Part shown: positions 63,483 through 64,000 of the stretch, piece after piece
Layout of the letters: each line of letters opens with the position of its first letter
Position numbering within the stretch: the stretch's first letter is position 1
Source: Chrysomallon squamiferum
Taxonomy: Eukaryota > Mollusca > Gastropoda > Neomphalida > Peltospiridae
NCBI GenBank assembly: GCA_012295275.1
Contig: CM022666.1
Span: 2,203,616-2,267,615, forward strand
Direction of reading: 5' to 3'
Length of the DNA: 64,000 nt
Made by a program: the position numbers and the translations under genes
Notes under the pieces: generated by a model
Database searches by the model: none
Told to the model about the DNA's origin: nothing
Seen by the model: only the letters and a program-made list of their open reading frames with translations

Positions 63483-64000
63483 CTTTATAATGGAAATTTT
63501 AAAAAAAAAAGATAAAAACAAAAAAAAGCTTTTATATCATTTCACTAAACGTGAATTGTTTATCCTTTTTAGTTCATATTAACATTTAATATTAATATTT
63601 ATACAGCTGTTTTAAAATCTGAATAATTGTTTGGGTTAACATTATAACAACCAAGTTTTGTTTTCGAAGAATGAATATTTGCATGGCAACAGGAGGAAAG
63701 TGTTAATATAATATAGAAGACGTCTGTTGTGGAATATCTTCATGAAAACATAAATGGACTCAGTGTATACATGTATACAATTATATATGCATAAATACTC
63801 GGTAACTAAAGAGATTCATTTCAATAACAAGAAATTTAGACTTAATACCTGAGCAAAACATGAACAGTTATTACTGTGTATTGAGTAATTATTATTAAGT
63901 TTGTAGACATTCACTTCATTAAAAATGATTTTTTGTTGACTTATACATGCATAAATATCATATAATAAATCTATACACCAAATCTAAAGATATGCAGATC
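63483..64000. other. DNAH2: Intron or upstream region before the first visible exon
   Basis: AT-rich, moderately complex sequence. The phase of exon 1 requires at least one more coding exon upstream, but I could not find one here. No promoter or start codon can be supported. Confidence 0.5.

Noticed and set aside
1-63482. Processed pseudogene or decayed copy of DNAH2
   Set aside because: All introns and GT-AG junctions are present with consistent phase, P-loops are intact, and no substitution nonsense codons were found. Only small indels occur, several in homopolymers.
63640-63900. Upstream coding exon or start codon
   Set aside because: A CTCAG|GTATTAAG acceptor-like site exists near 63847, but no matching donor or plausible frame could be supported.

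Overview
The window is animal genomic DNA. It is filled almost entirely by one large intron-rich gene on the minus strand, the axonemal dynein heavy chain DNAH2. This is the orthologue of human DNAH2 and of Chlamydomonas DHC10, the 1-beta heavy chain of the two-headed inner-arm dynein I1/f. I identified it by comparing conceptual translations with what I know of the DNAH2 family; no search was run. About 81 exons (about 13.1 kb, roughly 4,380 codons) can be joined with GT-AG junctions whose phases match throughout. The start codon lies beyond 64000. The last roughly 120 residues lie before position 1.

Because the gene is on the minus strand, the protein's N-terminus is at high coordinates. 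63482-62056 holds an acidic N-terminal tail that includes two 12-nt microexons. 61567-about 45600 is the tail (DHC_N1) and the region after it. About 45000-38000 is the linker (DHC_N2). AAA1 is at 38000-36190 (Walker A at 37916-37939), AAA2 at 35700-30640 (Walker A at 34904-34927), AAA3 at 29940-26197 (Walker A at 29085-29108), and AAA4 at 25400-19360 (Walker A-like motif at 24118-24144). The stalk and microtubule-binding domain are at 18760-15176, AAA5 at 14620-11477, AAA6 at 10760-4447, and the C-terminal domain at 4640-1. I found no second gene, RNA gene or intact transposon.

Introns are extremely AT-rich and loaded with simple repeats: AAT, AAC, AAAT, CA and GA tracts and many minisatellites. 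Exons are visibly richer in GC. The organism is a metazoan with motile cilia or flagella. The repeat style and protein divergence fit a marine invertebrate, perhaps a mollusc or another lophotrochozoan, but that is a weak inference.

Four things stand out. (1) Several intronic minisatellites are tandem copies of a neighbouring exon-intron junction, so each unit carries a duplicate splice site plus 14-36 nt of exon. The clearest array is at 49868-51085. (2) Non-standard exons: two tandem 12-nt phase-1 microexons, a likely 114-nt Ser/Asp/Glu-rich cassette exon at 8782-8895, a possible 33-nt microexon, and an in-frame 45-nt alternative donor extension. (3) Eight small indels break the reading frame inside otherwise well-conserved exons, with no nonsense substitution and no lost splice site. 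Consensus sequencing error is more likely than pseudogenisation. (4) Some splice donors are themselves the first unit of a microsatellite.

Residue numbers below count from the first codon visible at 63482, not from the true start. They assume the eight indels are corrected and the optional exons are included.
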